Of a stretch of DNA of 43,676 nucleotides, positions 27,794-37,421 are shown in pieces (positions within the stretch are counted from its first letter, which is position 1; each line of letters begins with the position of its first letter). Below the pieces are notes generated by a model that saw only the letters and a program-made list of their open reading frames with translations, searched no databases and was not told the DNA's origin. The stretch spans positions 1 through 43,676 of the forward strand of contig NZ_BAAADJ010000015.1 in NCBI RefSeq assembly GCF_039522365.1, given 5' to 3'. A program made the position numbers and the translations under genes. The DNA comes from Bacillus carboniphilus. GTDB lineage: Bacteria; Bacillota; Bacilli; Bacillales; JC228.

Positions 27794-28369
27794 TTAAACG
27801 GTATGATTATATGAATTCATAACATTTTTCACGTAATTTTGGGTTTCTCTAAAAGGAGGGATTCCTCCATACCGGTCGACATTACCAGGTCCAGCGTTAT
27901 AAGCTGCCAGTGCTAGTACCGTGTCTCCGTTATATTTATCCAGCATAGACTTCAAATATTTAGTACCACCCATGATGTTTTGGAGTGGATCAAATATATC
28001 TGTAACCCCTAAACTTCGGGCTGTTTGTGGCATAAGCTGCATGAAACCTTTAGCCCCAGCCTTACTCGTAGCGTTTGGGTTATATCCGGACTCTTGCTTG
28101 ATAACTGCATGAATCAGAGCAGGCGGAACATCATATTTATCCGCTGCAAGTTCAACAATGTCTTGGATCTGCTGTGTTCCTAATTGTGATTCAAGAATAT
28201 TGGATTCGCTCAGATTTCCTATATGATTCGGAACCTGATGTGAATTCATATTCTTTAATGTATCAGAAAGAACAGTTTGAAAAACTTGATTTGTGGATGA
28301 TGAACTTTTGCCTTGTAGCTGTTGAAACGCTTGTATCTCCATGAGTGCTTTTAAATCTTGGACTCTCAT
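27794..28369 (-). CDS. cwlQ: CwlQ-like lytic transglycosylase (YjbJ)
   Basis: A 191-residue protein whose C-terminal half (about 70-185) is a soluble lytic transglycosylase domain. The catalytic Glu is Glu93 in [18 protein letters not shown] and [13 protein letters not shown] are the other family motifs. It cleaves the glycan strands of peptidoglycan. No typical signal peptide is seen in the N-terminal 65 residues, which are Gln/Ser/Asn-rich. B. subtilis YjbJ was named CwlQ and has both muramidase and transglycosylase activity. It overlaps yjbK by 4 bases (ATGA). Confidence 0.9.
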   Translation of the reverse strand: MRVQDLKALMEIQAFQQLQGKSSSSTNQVFQTVLSDTLKNMNSHQVPNHIGNLSESNILESQLGTQQIQDIVELAADKYDVPPALIHAVIKQESGYNPNATSKAGAKGFMQLMPQTARSLGVTDIFDPLQNIMGGTKYLKSMLDKYNGDTVLALAAYNAGPGNVDRYGGIPPFRETQNYVKNVMNSYNHTV

Positions 28370-28965
28370 CGACTATCTTTTGCCTCATTTCTTAATTTTT
28401 CTCTATAAAATCGTAGAATTTTATTATCAGCGGGACGAATTGGGATATCATAAGTCTTTAGTAGTTCCTCAAAGGCTTTTTTTCCTGCATCAATATCTAA
28501 CACTTCGTACTCTAGTTCGAAATCTTCTTTTTCAAAGTAAGTACTTTTATCAAATACAAGAAGACCGTTTTGATAATCAATTTCTGCCCGCTCTGTTTTT
28601 AGAAATCCGAAACAGGTTAGCTCATTAAGGTCGATGGAATACTTATCTAACTGTGAGTGTACATCTCCCATCGGAAGGTTCTGTTTTCCGTCAATTAGAG
28701 AACTGGCTATTTGTTTCTCTAACACATCTGTTGTTTCTAGTAATCCCTGACCAAGTGGTTCTTTCAAGGTTAATTCATAGGAACTGTTTTTTTCTCTGAT
28801 TCGTAATGCTGCATTGTGCTTTTTTAAAACAAAGTTCGGGGTATCAAAATAGTAGTTGGTTTGTATTTTAAACTGGGCTTCGGTTAATTGGAATACTTTT
28901 TGAAGTTGATAGAACTCTTTTTCACTTAACAAATTTTTAAATTCAATCTCAACATTTTGTGACAA
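28366..28965 (-). CDS. yjbK: YjbK, CYTH-domain protein
   Basis: A 199-residue member of the CYTH superfamily (triphosphate tunnel enzymes). The signature ExExK is Glu6-Ile-Glu8-Phe-Lys10. Alternating charged strands follow, for example [17 protein letters not shown] and FELEYEVLD. The family binds or hydrolyses triphosphates, but the substrate of YjbK is unsettled. TTG 28965, behind AAAGGATG, gives [11 protein letters not shown], aligning with other YjbK proteins; the longer frame from 28995 does not. It is co-transcribed with cwlQ and diverges from yjbL. Confidence 0.87.
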   Translation of the reverse strand: MSQNVEIEFKNLLSEKEFYQLQKVFQLTEAQFKIQTNYYFDTPNFVLKKHNAALRIREKNSSYELTLKEPLGQGLLETTDVLEKQIASSLIDGKQNLPMGDVHSQLDKYSIDLNELTCFGFLKTERAEIDYQNGLLVFDKSTYFEKEDFELEYEVLDIDAGKKAFEELLKTYDIPIRPADNKILRFYREKLRNEAKDSR

Positions 28966-29155
28966 ACTGAATGGACATCCTTTCTGTAAAAACAAACTTT
29001 ACTAGAGTCTGTACTTCTTTCATTGTAGCTTTTTTTGCTCTCTATATAAAGTGACCAATAAAATAACTGCCCAAAAGCTTATGGCTTTCACAAGGAATTA
29101 TAACGTGTGTTAAAATATAGAGGAAAAAGAGCAATAACATGAAAGTGGTGTACAT

Positions 29156-29524
29156 ATGAGAAAACTTTGGGAAGTAAAAGAGAAAGAATGGAAGGCAGGG
29201 AATCTCTATTTACAACTTGAGACTTCACCCTCCTTACAAAATGTGAAAGCTGGAGAAAGAATGCTAGCTCACTCTGATGAATTATCCTTTATATACATAT
29301 TAGAACAAGATGATGAATTCATATATTTGGCTTTACCTTCGTCCATTTGGGCAGACCTAAAGATGGTGATGTCGGACCATTCAAAAGTTCTATTAAAAGG
29401 TTCAGAAGGCGTCTTAGAGCTGGCCTCTTTTGAAATGGAGCTAGAATATTTAATTCAAAATATAGAAGGTAATAGTAACTATGGAGATGAAATGGTTAAA
29501 GAAGTAGAAAAAGTGTTTCTTTAA
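29156..29524 (+). CDS. yjbL: YjbL, UPF0738 family protein
   Basis: A 122-residue soluble protein of the UPF0738 family, with no known function. ATG 29156 lies a few bases after GTGGTGTAC. It is the first gene of the rightward yjbLMNO group, 36 bases before the ppGpp synthetase gene. Its start faces the divergent yjbK. A TTCACA-18-TAAAAT candidate promoter lies upstream at about 29086-29115. Confidence 0.82.
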   Translation: MRKLWEVKEKEWKAGNLYLQLETSPSLQNVKAGERMLAHSDELSFIYILEQDDEFIYLALPSSIWADLKMVMSDHSKVLLKGSEGVLELASFEMELEYLIQNIEGNSNYGDEMVKEVEKVFL

Positions 29525-29560
29525 TGTAGGTAGTGTAAGAGACCATGGAGGGGAATATGC

Positions 29561-30208
29561 GTGAACCATTGGGATTTGTTTCTCTCACCATATAAGCAAG
29601 CGGTTGATGAGTTAAAAATAAAATTAAAAGGGATCCGTAGGCAATATGAGTTTGACTCTTCCTATTCACCGATTGAGTTTGTGACGGGTCGGGTTAAACC
29701 CATTGCCAGTATTTTAGATAAGGCATCTGAGAAAAGTATCCCTTTAGATAAGCTTGAGCAAGAGATGCAAGACATTGCAGGACTAAGAGTGATGTGTCAG
29801 TTCGTTGATGACATTAACAGGGTCGTAAAGCTACTAAAAATACGTAAAGATTTTGAAATTGTAGAAGAGAGAGATTATATCTCAAATAAAAAAGTAAGCG
29901 GTTATCGATCTTATCATGTCGTAATCAGATATCCAGTTCAAACGATACATGGTGAGAAAAAAATCTTGGTTGAAATCCAAATAAGAACGCTTGCTATGAA
30001 TTTTTGGGCAACCATTGAACATTCATTAAATTATAAGTATAAGGGGCAATTCCCAGAGGATATCCAAATTAGATTACAACGTGCAGCAGAGGCAGCCTTT
30101 TTGCTCGATGAAGAAATGTCCCAAATTAAGGGTGAAATTCAAGATGCGCAAGCCTTCTTTTCCAGAAAGAAGGAAGACCAAAATAAGACAGAACGTAGGG
30201 ATGGTTGA
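29561..30208 (+). CDS. sasB: YjbM (SasB/RelQ), small alarmone synthetase
   Basis: A 215-residue single-domain (p)ppGpp synthetase that transfers pyrophosphate from ATP to GTP or GDP, lacking the hydrolase and regulatory domains of Rel. Conserved segments are [10 protein letters not shown], the [11 protein letters not shown] stretch with the metal-binding Asp71, SGYRSYH (113-119), and [18 protein letters not shown] with the catalytic Glu. GTG 29561 follows GGAGGGGAATATGC. The nadF start overlaps or follows its stop closely. Confidence 0.95.
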   Translation: MNHWDLFLSPYKQAVDELKIKLKGIRRQYEFDSSYSPIEFVTGRVKPIASILDKASEKSIPLDKLEQEMQDIAGLRVMCQFVDDINRVVKLLKIRKDFEIVEERDYISNKKVSGYRSYHVVIRYPVQTIHGEKKILVEIQIRTLAMNFWATIEHSLNYKYKGQFPEDIQIRLQRAAEAAFLLDEEMSQIKGEIQDAQAFFSRKKEDQNKTERRDG

Positions 30209-30213
30209 AGAAA

Positions 30214-31014
30214 ATGAGAAAGTTTGCTGTAACGTCCAAAGGGGATAATAAATCCAATGTCTTAACACACAAAATACGGACTTATTTAAGCGATTTTGAT
30301 TTAGTCTATGATGAAGACCAACCAGACATCGTCATTTCTGTTGGGGGAGATGGTACGCTCCTATATGCCTTTCATCGCTATAGTCGGAGGTTGGATAAAA
30401 CGGCTTTTGTTGGGGTGCATACGGGTCATTTAGGTTTTTACGCGGACTGGACACCTGATGAATTAGAAAAACTAGTGATTGCGATTGCCAAAACACCATA
30501 TCAAACCATTGAATATCCTCTTCTCGAGGTTATGATTCGCTATCAGCATGGTGGTAAAGAAACTCGGTATTTGGCATTGAATGAATCGACTGTAAAAAGT
30601 GTGGATGCTACCCTAGTGATGGATGTAGAAATTCGAGGGCAGCATTTTGAGAGGTTTAGGGGAGATGGTTTATGTATTTCCACTCCTTCAGGTAGTACTG
30701 CTTATAATAAAGCACTCGGTGGGGCGATTATCCATCCCTCTCTTCAAGCGATTCAAATTGCTGAGATGGCATCGATTAACAATCGAGTTTTTAGAACGGT
30801 AGGATCACCTCTTATTTTACCTTCACACCACACTTGCGTTCTGAAACCTGTAAACTCGGCTGATTTTCATATCACAGTCGACCATCTAACCTTATTGCAT
30901 AAAGAAGTGAAATCAATCCAGTTTAGAGTGGCCGATGAAAAAGTACAGTTTGCACGTTTCCGCCCCTTTCCGTTCTGGAAAAGAGTGCATGATTCGTTTA
31001 TTGCGGATGAGTAA
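30214..31014 (+). CDS. nadF: NAD kinase
   Basis: A 266-residue kinase that phosphorylates NAD to NADP. The GGDGT ATP/NAD motif is at residues 44-48, the NES motif at 123-125, and the [28 protein letters not shown] block follows. The end [16 protein letters not shown] is conserved. ATG 30214 aligns with the family start. A TTG at 30205, overlapping the sasB stop, is a possible alternative that adds three residues. It is part of the yjbLMNO transcription unit. Confidence 0.95.
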   Translation: MRKFAVTSKGDNKSNVLTHKIRTYLSDFDLVYDEDQPDIVISVGGDGTLLYAFHRYSRRLDKTAFVGVHTGHLGFYADWTPDELEKLVIAIAKTPYQTIEYPLLEVMIRYQHGGKETRYLALNESTVKSVDATLVMDVEIRGQHFERFRGDGLCISTPSGSTAYNKALGGAIIHPSLQAIQIAEMASINNRVFRTVGSPLILPSHHTCVLKPVNSADFHITVDHLTLLHKEVKSIQFRVADEKVQFARFRPFPFWKRVHDSFIADE

Positions 31015-31071
31015 AAAAAGGGTAGCCCTAATGAACTTAGCCTAAATATTTTTGTGAAGGGGTGCCTAAGT

Positions 31072-31971
31072 GTGGCTCCATTTCAATTGCAATGGAAAAT
31101 AGAAAAACAGGACGAGGGACAGCTACTTCGAGAGTTTTTATTCTCGAAGGGGGTGTCTCGTCGTTCTTTAACGGCCATTAAATTTCAAGGTGGGAAGATT
31201 GAAGTGAATGGTCAGGAAGTCAATGTTCGATATTCATTGAAAAAAGAAGATGAAGTGATTATACGTTTTCCTGTAGAAATTCCAAGCGAAAAAATGTCTA
31301 AACACCCGGTTCCACTCGATATTGTGTATGAGGATGAAAGTGTATTGGTCATTAACAAGCCCCCTGGGGTTATGACAATCCCGTCAGGAGACCGTATGTC
31401 TTTAAGTATTGCAAATGGATTGCTTCATTATTACCAGGAACAGGGGATCCAATCAGCTATTCATATTGTTACTAGACTTGATCGGGATACATCTGGACTT
31501 TTGTTAGTGGCCAAGCATCGATATATCCATTATCTTTTCTCGAAGCAGCAACAGGAAAAAATGGTTAGCCGTAAGTATAATGCTTTGGTCGAAGGATTGT
31601 TGAATCAACAGAGCGGGGTTATTACTGCGCCAATTGGACGAAAGGAAGGAAGCATTATCGAAAGAGAAGTTCGTCCAGACGGTCAATATGCAGAAACTCA
31701 CTATTCTTTGATTCAGCAATACGAAGATTTTGCACATGTTCTTGTAGAATTAAAAACGGGCAGAACCCATCAAATTCGGGTGCATATGTCTCACCTTGGT
31801 CACCCCCTAGTAGGTGACGATTTGTATGGAGGAAGCTTGCGTTATATGATGCGCCAAGCATTACATTGTGTGGAACTCAACTTTAATCATCCCATTACGG
31901 GTGAATTCAAACAAATTCAGTCCCCGTTGCCGGAAGATATGAAGAGATTGACTGATTCAAGGGGCTGTTGA
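31072..31971 (+). CDS. yjbO: RluA-family pseudouridine synthase (YjbO)
   Basis: A 299-residue enzyme that isomerises uridines in ribosomal or transfer RNA. An S4-like N-terminal domain (about 15-70) precedes the catalytic domain. The catalytic Asp137 lies in HIVTRLDRDTSGLLLVAK, and GRTHQIRVHMSHLGHPLVGDDLYGG is the second signature. GTG 31072 follows GAAGGGGTGCCTAA; the reading frame begins earlier at 31054 without a better site. The exact target uridine is not evident. It ends the yjbLMNO group, followed by the palindromic repeat of 31985-32112 rather than an ordinary terminator. Confidence 0.92.
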   Translation: MAPFQLQWKIEKQDEGQLLREFLFSKGVSRRSLTAIKFQGGKIEVNGQEVNVRYSLKKEDEVIIRFPVEIPSEKMSKHPVPLDIVYEDESVLVINKPPGVMTIPSGDRMSLSIANGLLHYYQEQGIQSAIHIVTRLDRDTSGLLLVAKHRYIHYLFSKQQQEKMVSRKYNALVEGLLNQQSGVITAPIGRKEGSIIEREVRPDGQYAETHYSLIQQYEDFAHVLVELKTGRTHQIRVHMSHLGHPLVGDDLYGGSLRYMMRQALHCVELNFNHPITGEFKQIQSPLPEDMKRLTDSRGC

Positions 31972-31995
31972 ACGAGTACTTATACATCAGAAATT

Positions 31996-32112
31996 TGGTA
32001 GTTAGCGGAACCAGGGTTCTTTTGCACTTAGAAAACCGGCATTACCATAAAATAACGGAACCTGAGTCCGGTAGTTCGCGAAGTGGACAGGAGTTCCGTT
32101 ATTTGCCCTAAA
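31996..32112. repeat. Two-unit palindromic repeat between yjbO and prpE
   Basis: Two units about 50 bp apart begin (A/G)CGGAACC (32005 and 32055). The second unit closes with GGAGTTCCGTTAT, an inverted copy of ATAACGGAACC, giving a stem of about 8-9 bp around a loop of some 30 bases. The first unit is more degenerate. There is no other terminator between the two convergent genes, so this hairpin may serve as one. Confidence 0.6.
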
Positions 32113-32149
32113 CAACCTTGGGCCAGCGGGAAGAAGGAACAAAGTCTTA

Positions 32150-32884
32150 CTATGATCTAAATCGCTCCTCATCAAAGGGTAAACTCGATTCAACATCCAC
32201 AATCTCCATCTCAGGATATCTCAAACAGCTTAACTTGTTGCCGAATACAGCCCCTGTATCAATGTTATACGTCTTGTTAATATGGCGGACCTCTTTGAGG
32301 GGTGTATGCCCGTACACAATGACAGCATCACCTTTGTAATCCTTTGCCCAATCTCTTCTAACAGGTCGACCATTCTCATGGGTTTCTCCTGTAATATCCC
32401 CATATAAAACAAAGGTCTTTACTTTACCTCCTTGTTTTCCAATAAGGGACTCTTTAATTCCAGCATGAGCTAATACCAATTTACCTTCATCTAGAATTTT
32501 ATAAAGCGGAGCCTTTTCATATAGCTCCATAAATTTATTCTTCATTTTATTTTGGTCCGTTTTAGGTAGTGCATCATATTCTGCAACCGTTGTTTCAAGC
32601 CCATGAGTAATTTGTACTTTATTCCCTAAGAAGAATCGATACAGTTTATTACAATGGTTCCCAGGGACATAATGTGCTTGGTCTAAGGTGCAAACTAAAG
32701 TGTATACAACATCAATCACTGTTAATGAATCGGGGCCACGATCTGTTAAATCCCCTATAAAAGCCAACTGTCTCCCTTTCGGATGTACAGGTACTCCTGT
32801 ATCCCAAGAATAGCCCAGCTTCTTTGTCAAGCTTTCAAATTCATGAAAGCAACCATGAATATCACCGATTATATCTAGCATCAT
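32150..32884 (-). CDS. prpE: PrpE, bis(5'-nucleosyl)-tetraphosphatase
   Basis: A 244-residue metallophosphatase of the calcineurin-like (PPP) family. The metal-binding motifs are GDIHG (residues 7-11), GDLTDRG (about 45-51) and GNH (about 75-77), plus a later HAG and YGHTP. B. subtilis PrpE hydrolyses diadenosine tetraphosphate symmetrically and influences germination. ATG 32884 or the next codon fits, with GAGGAGGGTAATG upstream. It converges with yjbO and diverges from mgtE. Confidence 0.92.
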   Translation of the reverse strand: MMLDIIGDIHGCFHEFESLTKKLGYSWDTGVPVHPKGRQLAFIGDLTDRGPDSLTVIDVVYTLVCTLDQAHYVPGNHCNKLYRFFLGNKVQITHGLETTVAEYDALPKTDQNKMKNKFMELYEKAPLYKILDEGKLVLAHAGIKESLIGKQGGKVKTFVLYGDITGETHENGRPVRRDWAKDYKGDAVIVYGHTPLKEVRHINKTYNIDTGAVFGNKLSCLRYPEMEIVDVESSLPFDEERFRS

Positions 32885-33163
32885 ACATTACCCTCCTCTT
32901 ACTATCATGCAGTATTAAAGCTGTAATTTATACCGTTTAGTTTATTAGAAAAGAGGGAACATACGAAAATGAAAAAGTAATGAGACTGTTAGTTTGGAAA
33001 TAAGAGTATGAAAAACAACTCTATTTTCATGAAAAACATAACTTAAACAAAGAATAAATATATAAGCAGAAGTAAAGACAATCCCAACAATTTCTGCTAG
33101 TATAGTGGGGATTCATTTTCGTGCTACCGATCATTCCCTGATTTTTTTTAAGGAGGGAGATAT

Positions 33164-34540
33164 ATGGCAGGATCATCAACAGAAGAAAAATATAATGAGA
33201 TTGCAAAACCAGCCTTACTAGAGGCCATACATACAGATGATGTTGTTCGTTTTAGAGAAGAGTTCCTGGCTCTCCATCCTTATGATCAAGCTAGTTTCTT
33301 TTCTGATATTGAAGATGAAGACAGAAGGAAAGTATATTTATATCTCTCTCCAGCTGAAATGGCAGAGCTTTTTGAAAATATTGGACTGGAAAAAGATCAA
33401 GTCCAAGTCTATGTTTCTGAAATGGACCCGACCTATGCAGCAGACATGTTTGCGAACATGTATGCTGATGATGCGGTAGATGTTTTAAATGAACTTGAAA
33501 AAGATCAGGTCACTCGATTTTTAAACATAATGGACCAAGATGCAGCAAGTGAGATTAAGGATCTCCTCCATTATGAGGAATATACAGCTGGTAGTATCAT
33601 GACTACTGAGTATATCAGTATTGCCGCAAACCAGACCGTCCGTTCAGCCATGTATATACTTAAAAGTGAAGCTCCTACAGCAGAGACTATTTATTATGTG
33701 TACGTTGTAGATGAAGATGAGAAATTAGTAGGGGTCATCTCGTTAAGGGATTTAATCATTAGCGATGATGATACGATGATTTCCGATATAATGTATGATC
33801 GAATCGTTTCGGTTAAGGTAACGGAAGACCAAGAACAAGTTGCTAGAATGATGAAGGACTACGACTTTTTGGCGCTGCCCGTAGTGGATGATGCAGTCAG
33901 ACTAGTCGGTATTATTACAGTTGATGATATTATTGATGTTTTAGAAGAAGAGGCGTCTGATGATTACTCCAAACTAGCTGCTGTAACAGATATGGATCAA
34001 TTAGATATGACACCCTTTTCTGCTGCCAAAAAAAGACTTCCCTGGCTTGTGATTTTATTGTTTTTAGGTATGATGACGGCAAGTTTAATTGGAGTGTTTG
34101 AAGAAACTTTAGAACAGGTTGCCATACTCGCTATTTTTATTCCCTTAATTGCTGGGATGGCTGGAAATTCGGGGACACAAGCATTAGCGGTTGCTGTAAG
34201 AGGAATTGCAACCGGTGAGGTTCAAAAAGAATCCGTAAAAAAGCTTATTTATAGAGAAGCAGGAACGGGACTAATTACCGGAATTAGTTGTGGAATAATC
34301 GTAATGGTTCTAGTTTCAATTTGGCATAATAATGTATATTTAGGTATTCTTGTTGGGGCATCAATTATGGGGGCACTCTTTGTTGCAACCTTAGCAGGCT
34401 CATTTGTACCGTTGATTATGCATCGGTATAAGATTGACCCAGCTGTCGCTTCAGGACCCTTTATTACAACCATCAATGACCTAATTAGCATTTTAATTTA
34501 CTTTGGTCTAGCAACGGTGTTTATGAATCATTTACTTTGA
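33164..34540 (+). CDS. mgtE: MgtE magnesium transporter
   Basis: A 458-residue Mg2+ channel/transporter. The N-terminal MgtE_N superhelical domain (about 35-135) is followed by two CBS domains (about 137-260), which sense cytosolic Mg2+. Five membrane helices (about 285-458) include the conserved PLIAGMAGNSGTQALAVAVRG pore segment. ATG 33164 follows AAGGAGGGAG. No M-box riboswitch was recognised in the 280-bp prpE-mgtE gap. In B. subtilis mgtE is not between prpE and yjbQ, so its presence here is a local difference. Confidence 0.94.
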   Translation: MAGSSTEEKYNEIAKPALLEAIHTDDVVRFREEFLALHPYDQASFFSDIEDEDRRKVYLYLSPAEMAELFENIGLEKDQVQVYVSEMDPTYAADMFANMYADDAVDVLNELEKDQVTRFLNIMDQDAASEIKDLLHYEEYTAGSIMTTEYISIAANQTVRSAMYILKSEAPTAETIYYVYVVDEDEKLVGVISLRDLIISDDDTMISDIMYDRIVSVKVTEDQEQVARMMKDYDFLALPVVDDAVRLVGIITVDDIIDVLEEEASDDYSKLAAVTDMDQLDMTPFSAAKKRLPWLVILLFLGMMTASLIGVFEETLEQVAILAIFIPLIAGMAGNSGTQALAVAVRGIATGEVQKESVKKLIYREAGTGLITGISCGIIVMVLVSIWHNNVYLGILVGASIMGALFVATLAGSFVPLIMHRYKIDPAVASGPFITTINDLISILIYFGLATVFMNHLL

Positions 34541-34559
34541 GGTATAAGGGGGAATAAGG

Positions 34560-36410
34560 ATGGAACATGGAGCCTCAGTAACATCCCTTGTTATTGTAAT
34601 AGTGGCTGCTTTTTTAACACCTATTCTATTACATAGATTTAAACTTAATATTATTCCGGTAGTTGTAGCTGAAATCCTTGTAGGCTTAATTATCGGTGAA
34701 AGTGGTTTTAATATTGTAAAACCTGATGAGTGGCTTGAGACACTATCAACATTAGGCTTTATTTTTCTTATGTTCTTAAGTGGATTGGAAATTGATTTTT
34801 CAGCTTTTAAATCAAGCAATAAGAAAGAGACATTGCCGTCAGGGAAGACAGAACCAAATGGCTTCTTAGTAGCTTCTATCGTCTTCCTAGGCATTTTTGC
34901 CCTTTCAATCGGATTATCTTATTTATTTGTACTCTTAGGCTTTATTGACAATGTATTTCTTATGACACTAATAATATCTACAATCTCGTTGGGGGTAGTG
35001 TTACCAACCCTTAAAGAAGCCAATATGTCGAAGACTCGAATAGGTCAAATTATCCTACTTATTGCTGTAATAGCAGACTTAGTTACCATGATTTTACTTG
35101 CTATCTTTGTATCAATCTATGATCCAAATGGTGCAGGTAATATGTGGCTATTACTTATCTTATTTGTGGCGGGAGTAGGACTCTACTTTATAGCCAGGGT
35201 ATTTAAAAATAGTAATATTATTTCAGGACTCTCTAAGGGGACAACTCAAATTGGTACGAGGGCAGTATTTGCACTCATTATCTTGTTGGTTGCTATTTCT
35301 GAAACGGTAGGCGCTGAAAATATTCTGGGTGCTTTCTTAGCAGGGACGTTGGTTTCGTTGTTAGCCCCAGACCAAGATTTAATACACAAGCTTGATTCAT
35401 TTGGGTATGGATTTTTAATTCCAATATTCTTCGTAATGGTCGGAGTTGAATTAGATGTTTGGGCATTATTAAGTGACCCAATGCTACTTGCTCTTATCCC
35501 GTTACTTTTAATTGCCTTACTTATTTCAAAAGTTCTACCTGTATACTTGTTAAAGATATGGTGGGATCATAAAACGGTTGTAGCTTCGGCCTTTCTTTTA
35601 ACATCCACCCTTTCGTTAGTGATTGCAGGGGCAACCATTGGTGAAAGAATTGGGGTTATTACGCACGAGATGAGTGGAACGCTTATCTTAGTTGCTGTTA
35701 TCACATCTGTATTTACTCCCATTGTATTTAAGAAGCTATTTCCATCTCATGTTGCTCAGCCAAAGAAACTACAAGTGGCTATTATTGGAGCGAATCAATT
35801 AACGCTGCCTGTTTCTAGGGAGTTAAAATCTTCTTTATATGAACCCGTGCTATATCATACCAAGCAAGATAAATCTGAAAAAAGAACATCGGATTCACTA
35901 TTTGATATTAAAGAAATTGAGAACTTTGAACCAGAAACCTTAAAGCAAGAAGGAATCTTTGAAAGTGATATCGTTATCTTCAGTACTGGAGATGAGAACC
36001 AAAATGAAATTCTTTCAATTTCGGCAAAGGATCATGGAGTGGGTCGAGTAATCGCGAGGGCAGAATCTCCTGAAAGGGATAATCGATTAAAAGAACAGGG
36101 AATAGAAGTATTTTCTACTCTAACTTCACAAAAAGTACTATTGCGAGCCCTTATTGAGTCACCAAGTGTTCTTAGTATCTTATCGAATGTTGAGACATCA
36201 CTTTATGAAATTAGAATGAGAAACGACCAATATGATGGAATGTCAATTAGGAGGTTCCCGTTTACAGGAGATGTTATCTTTGTTCGGATATTTAGGAAGA
36301 ATGAATCCATAGTTCCTCATGGAGATACAGAGTTAAAACTAGGTGATCGACTCATCGTGACTGGATCAAAGGAATACGTAGATGAGCTGAAACAAGAGTT
36401 AGAATTCTAG
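34560..36410 (+). CDS. yjbQ: YjbQ, CPA2-family cation/proton antiporter
   Basis: A 616-residue protein with about 12 membrane helices over residues 5-385 (sodium/proton exchanger fold of the KefB type). A Rossmann-like regulatory region (about 398-500; LQVAIIGANQLTLPVSREL) and a TrkA_C ligand-binding domain (about 530-616) follow. It is likely to exchange K+ or Na+ for protons. The start at ATG 34560 follows AAGGGGGAATAAGG. It lies 19 bases after mgtE, so the two probably form one ion-homeostasis transcript. A shared terminator separates it from fabI. Confidence 0.92.
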   Translation: MEHGASVTSLVIVIVAAFLTPILLHRFKLNIIPVVVAEILVGLIIGESGFNIVKPDEWLETLSTLGFIFLMFLSGLEIDFSAFKSSNKKETLPSGKTEPNGFLVASIVFLGIFALSIGLSYLFVLLGFIDNVFLMTLIISTISLGVVLPTLKEANMSKTRIGQIILLIAVIADLVTMILLAIFVSIYDPNGAGNMWLLLILFVAGVGLYFIARVFKNSNIISGLSKGTTQIGTRAVFALIILLVAISETVGAENILGAFLAGTLVSLLAPDQDLIHKLDSFGYGFLIPIFFVMVGVELDVWALLSDPMLLALIPLLLIALLISKVLPVYLLKIWWDHKTVVASAFLLTSTLSLVIAGATIGERIGVITHEMSGTLILVAVITSVFTPIVFKKLFPSHVAQPKKLQVAIIGANQLTLPVSRELKSSLYEPVLYHTKQDKSEKRTSDSLFDIKEIENFEPETLKQEGIFESDIVIFSTGDENQNEILSISAKDHGVGRVIARAESPERDNRLKEQGIEVFSTLTSQKVLLRALIESPSVLSILSNVETSLYEIRMRNDQYDGMSIRRFPFTGDVIFVRIFRKNESIVPHGDTELKLGDRLIVTGSKEYVDELKQELEF

Positions 36411-36414
36411 AAAG

Positions 36415-36447
36415 AAAAAAAGACCGCTAAGCCAGCGGTCTTTTTTC
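36415..36447. terminator. Bidirectional terminator between yjbQ and fabI
   Basis: AAAAAAAGACCGCT and AGCGGTCTTTTTT form a perfect stem around AAGCC, with T runs on both strands. Confidence 0.9.
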
Positions 36448-36453
36448 TATACA

Positions 36454-37233
36454 TTACCCAACAATATTATATCCAGAATCGACGTAAATGACTTCACCTG
36501 TAACCCCACGAGACAAGTTACTTAGTAAAGCAAGAGTCATGTCCCCAACCTCTTCTTGAGTGACATTTTTCTTTAGTGGAGCCTTTTCCTCAATTGTCTT
36601 CAGAATATCGTTAAATCCAGGAACTCCTTTTGCAGCCAGTGTACGGATTGGGCCAGCGGAAATAGCATTTACACGAACATTTTGTGCGCCCATATCTACC
36701 GTTAAGTACCTCATGCTAGCTTCAAGCGCTGCCTTAGCCACACCCATTACGTTATAACCCGGAACGACACGTTCTGCTCCAAGATAGCTCATCGTTACAA
36801 CTGATCCACCCTCGGTCATAAATGGTTTTGCGGCCTTAGATACAGCAACTAAAGAGTAAGCGCTGGTATCGGCAGCAAAAGCAAATCCTTCTCTCGATGT
36901 ATCGACAAAGTCACCTTTTAAATCCTCCGCATGAGCAAATGCAACAGAGTGAACGACACCATGAATAACGCCAACTTTTTCACCAATCTCATTAAATGCA
37001 TTATGAATACTTTCATCACTATTCACATCACATTGTGCGATATGTGTAGCAGAGAAATCATACTTTTCGAGAAGCTGAGTTAGCTTGCCAAGTGAACGCT
37101 CTAATCGATATGTAAAGATTAAATTGGCACCTGCTTTTTGTAATGACTTTGTTATGCCCCATGCAATACTTCGTTCATTGGCCACTCCCATTATAACTAT
37201 GTTTTTCCCTTTTAATTGTAATAAATCTTCCAT
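36454..37233 (-). CDS. fabI: Enoyl-ACP reductase FabI
   Basis: A 259-residue NAD(P)H-dependent short-chain dehydrogenase/reductase that performs the last step of fatty acid elongation. The nucleotide-binding MGVANERSIAWGI motif lies near residues 15-27. Tyr150, Tyr160 and Lys167 (YNVMGVAK) form the active site. The length equals FabI. ATG at 37233 follows GGAGGACGAA; the frame extends to 37245 but those codons lie in the ribosome binding site. A FapR-like operator sits at the promoter. Confidence 0.95.
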   Translation of the reverse strand: MEDLLQLKGKNIVIMGVANERSIAWGITKSLQKAGANLIFTYRLERSLGKLTQLLEKYDFSATHIAQCDVNSDESIHNAFNEIGEKVGVIHGVVHSVAFAHAEDLKGDFVDTSREGFAFAADTSAYSLVAVSKAAKPFMTEGGSVVTMSYLGAERVVPGYNVMGVAKAALEASMRYLTVDMGAQNVRVNAISAGPIRTLAAKGVPGFNDILKTIEEKAPLKKNVTQEEVGDMTLALLSNLSRGVTGEVIYVDSGYNIVG

Positions 37234-37276
37234 TTCGTCCTCCATTTAAGTAGGTATTGTTGTCATTCTTACTTTT

Positions 37277-37306
37277 ATTATACCTGGTTTTAGTAGCTGT
37301 TACCAT
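37277..37306 (-). promoter_or_regulatory. fabI promoter with candidate FapR operator
   Basis: Leftward -10 TATAAT (37282-37277) is clear; the -35 is weak. Next to it, TTAGTA-GCTGT-TACCAT (37290-37306) resembles the palindromic FapR box TTAGTA-N5-TACTAA, with the right half imperfect. It lies between -35 and -10, where FapR represses fatty acid genes. Confidence 0.45.
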
Positions 37307-37421
37307 ATCTTAATCATAGTCTATCCAAAAGTGTGAATCAACTAGCAGCATTAATTAACGTTTAATTTATGTACATCTTATCTGACACATTCATATATAT
37401 AAAGGGATGGGAGGATGAAAA

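Noticed and set aside
32885-33163. M-box magnesium riboswitch before mgtE
   Set aside because: I could not find the conserved M-box core sequences; the gap holds AT-rich DNA with no clear structure.
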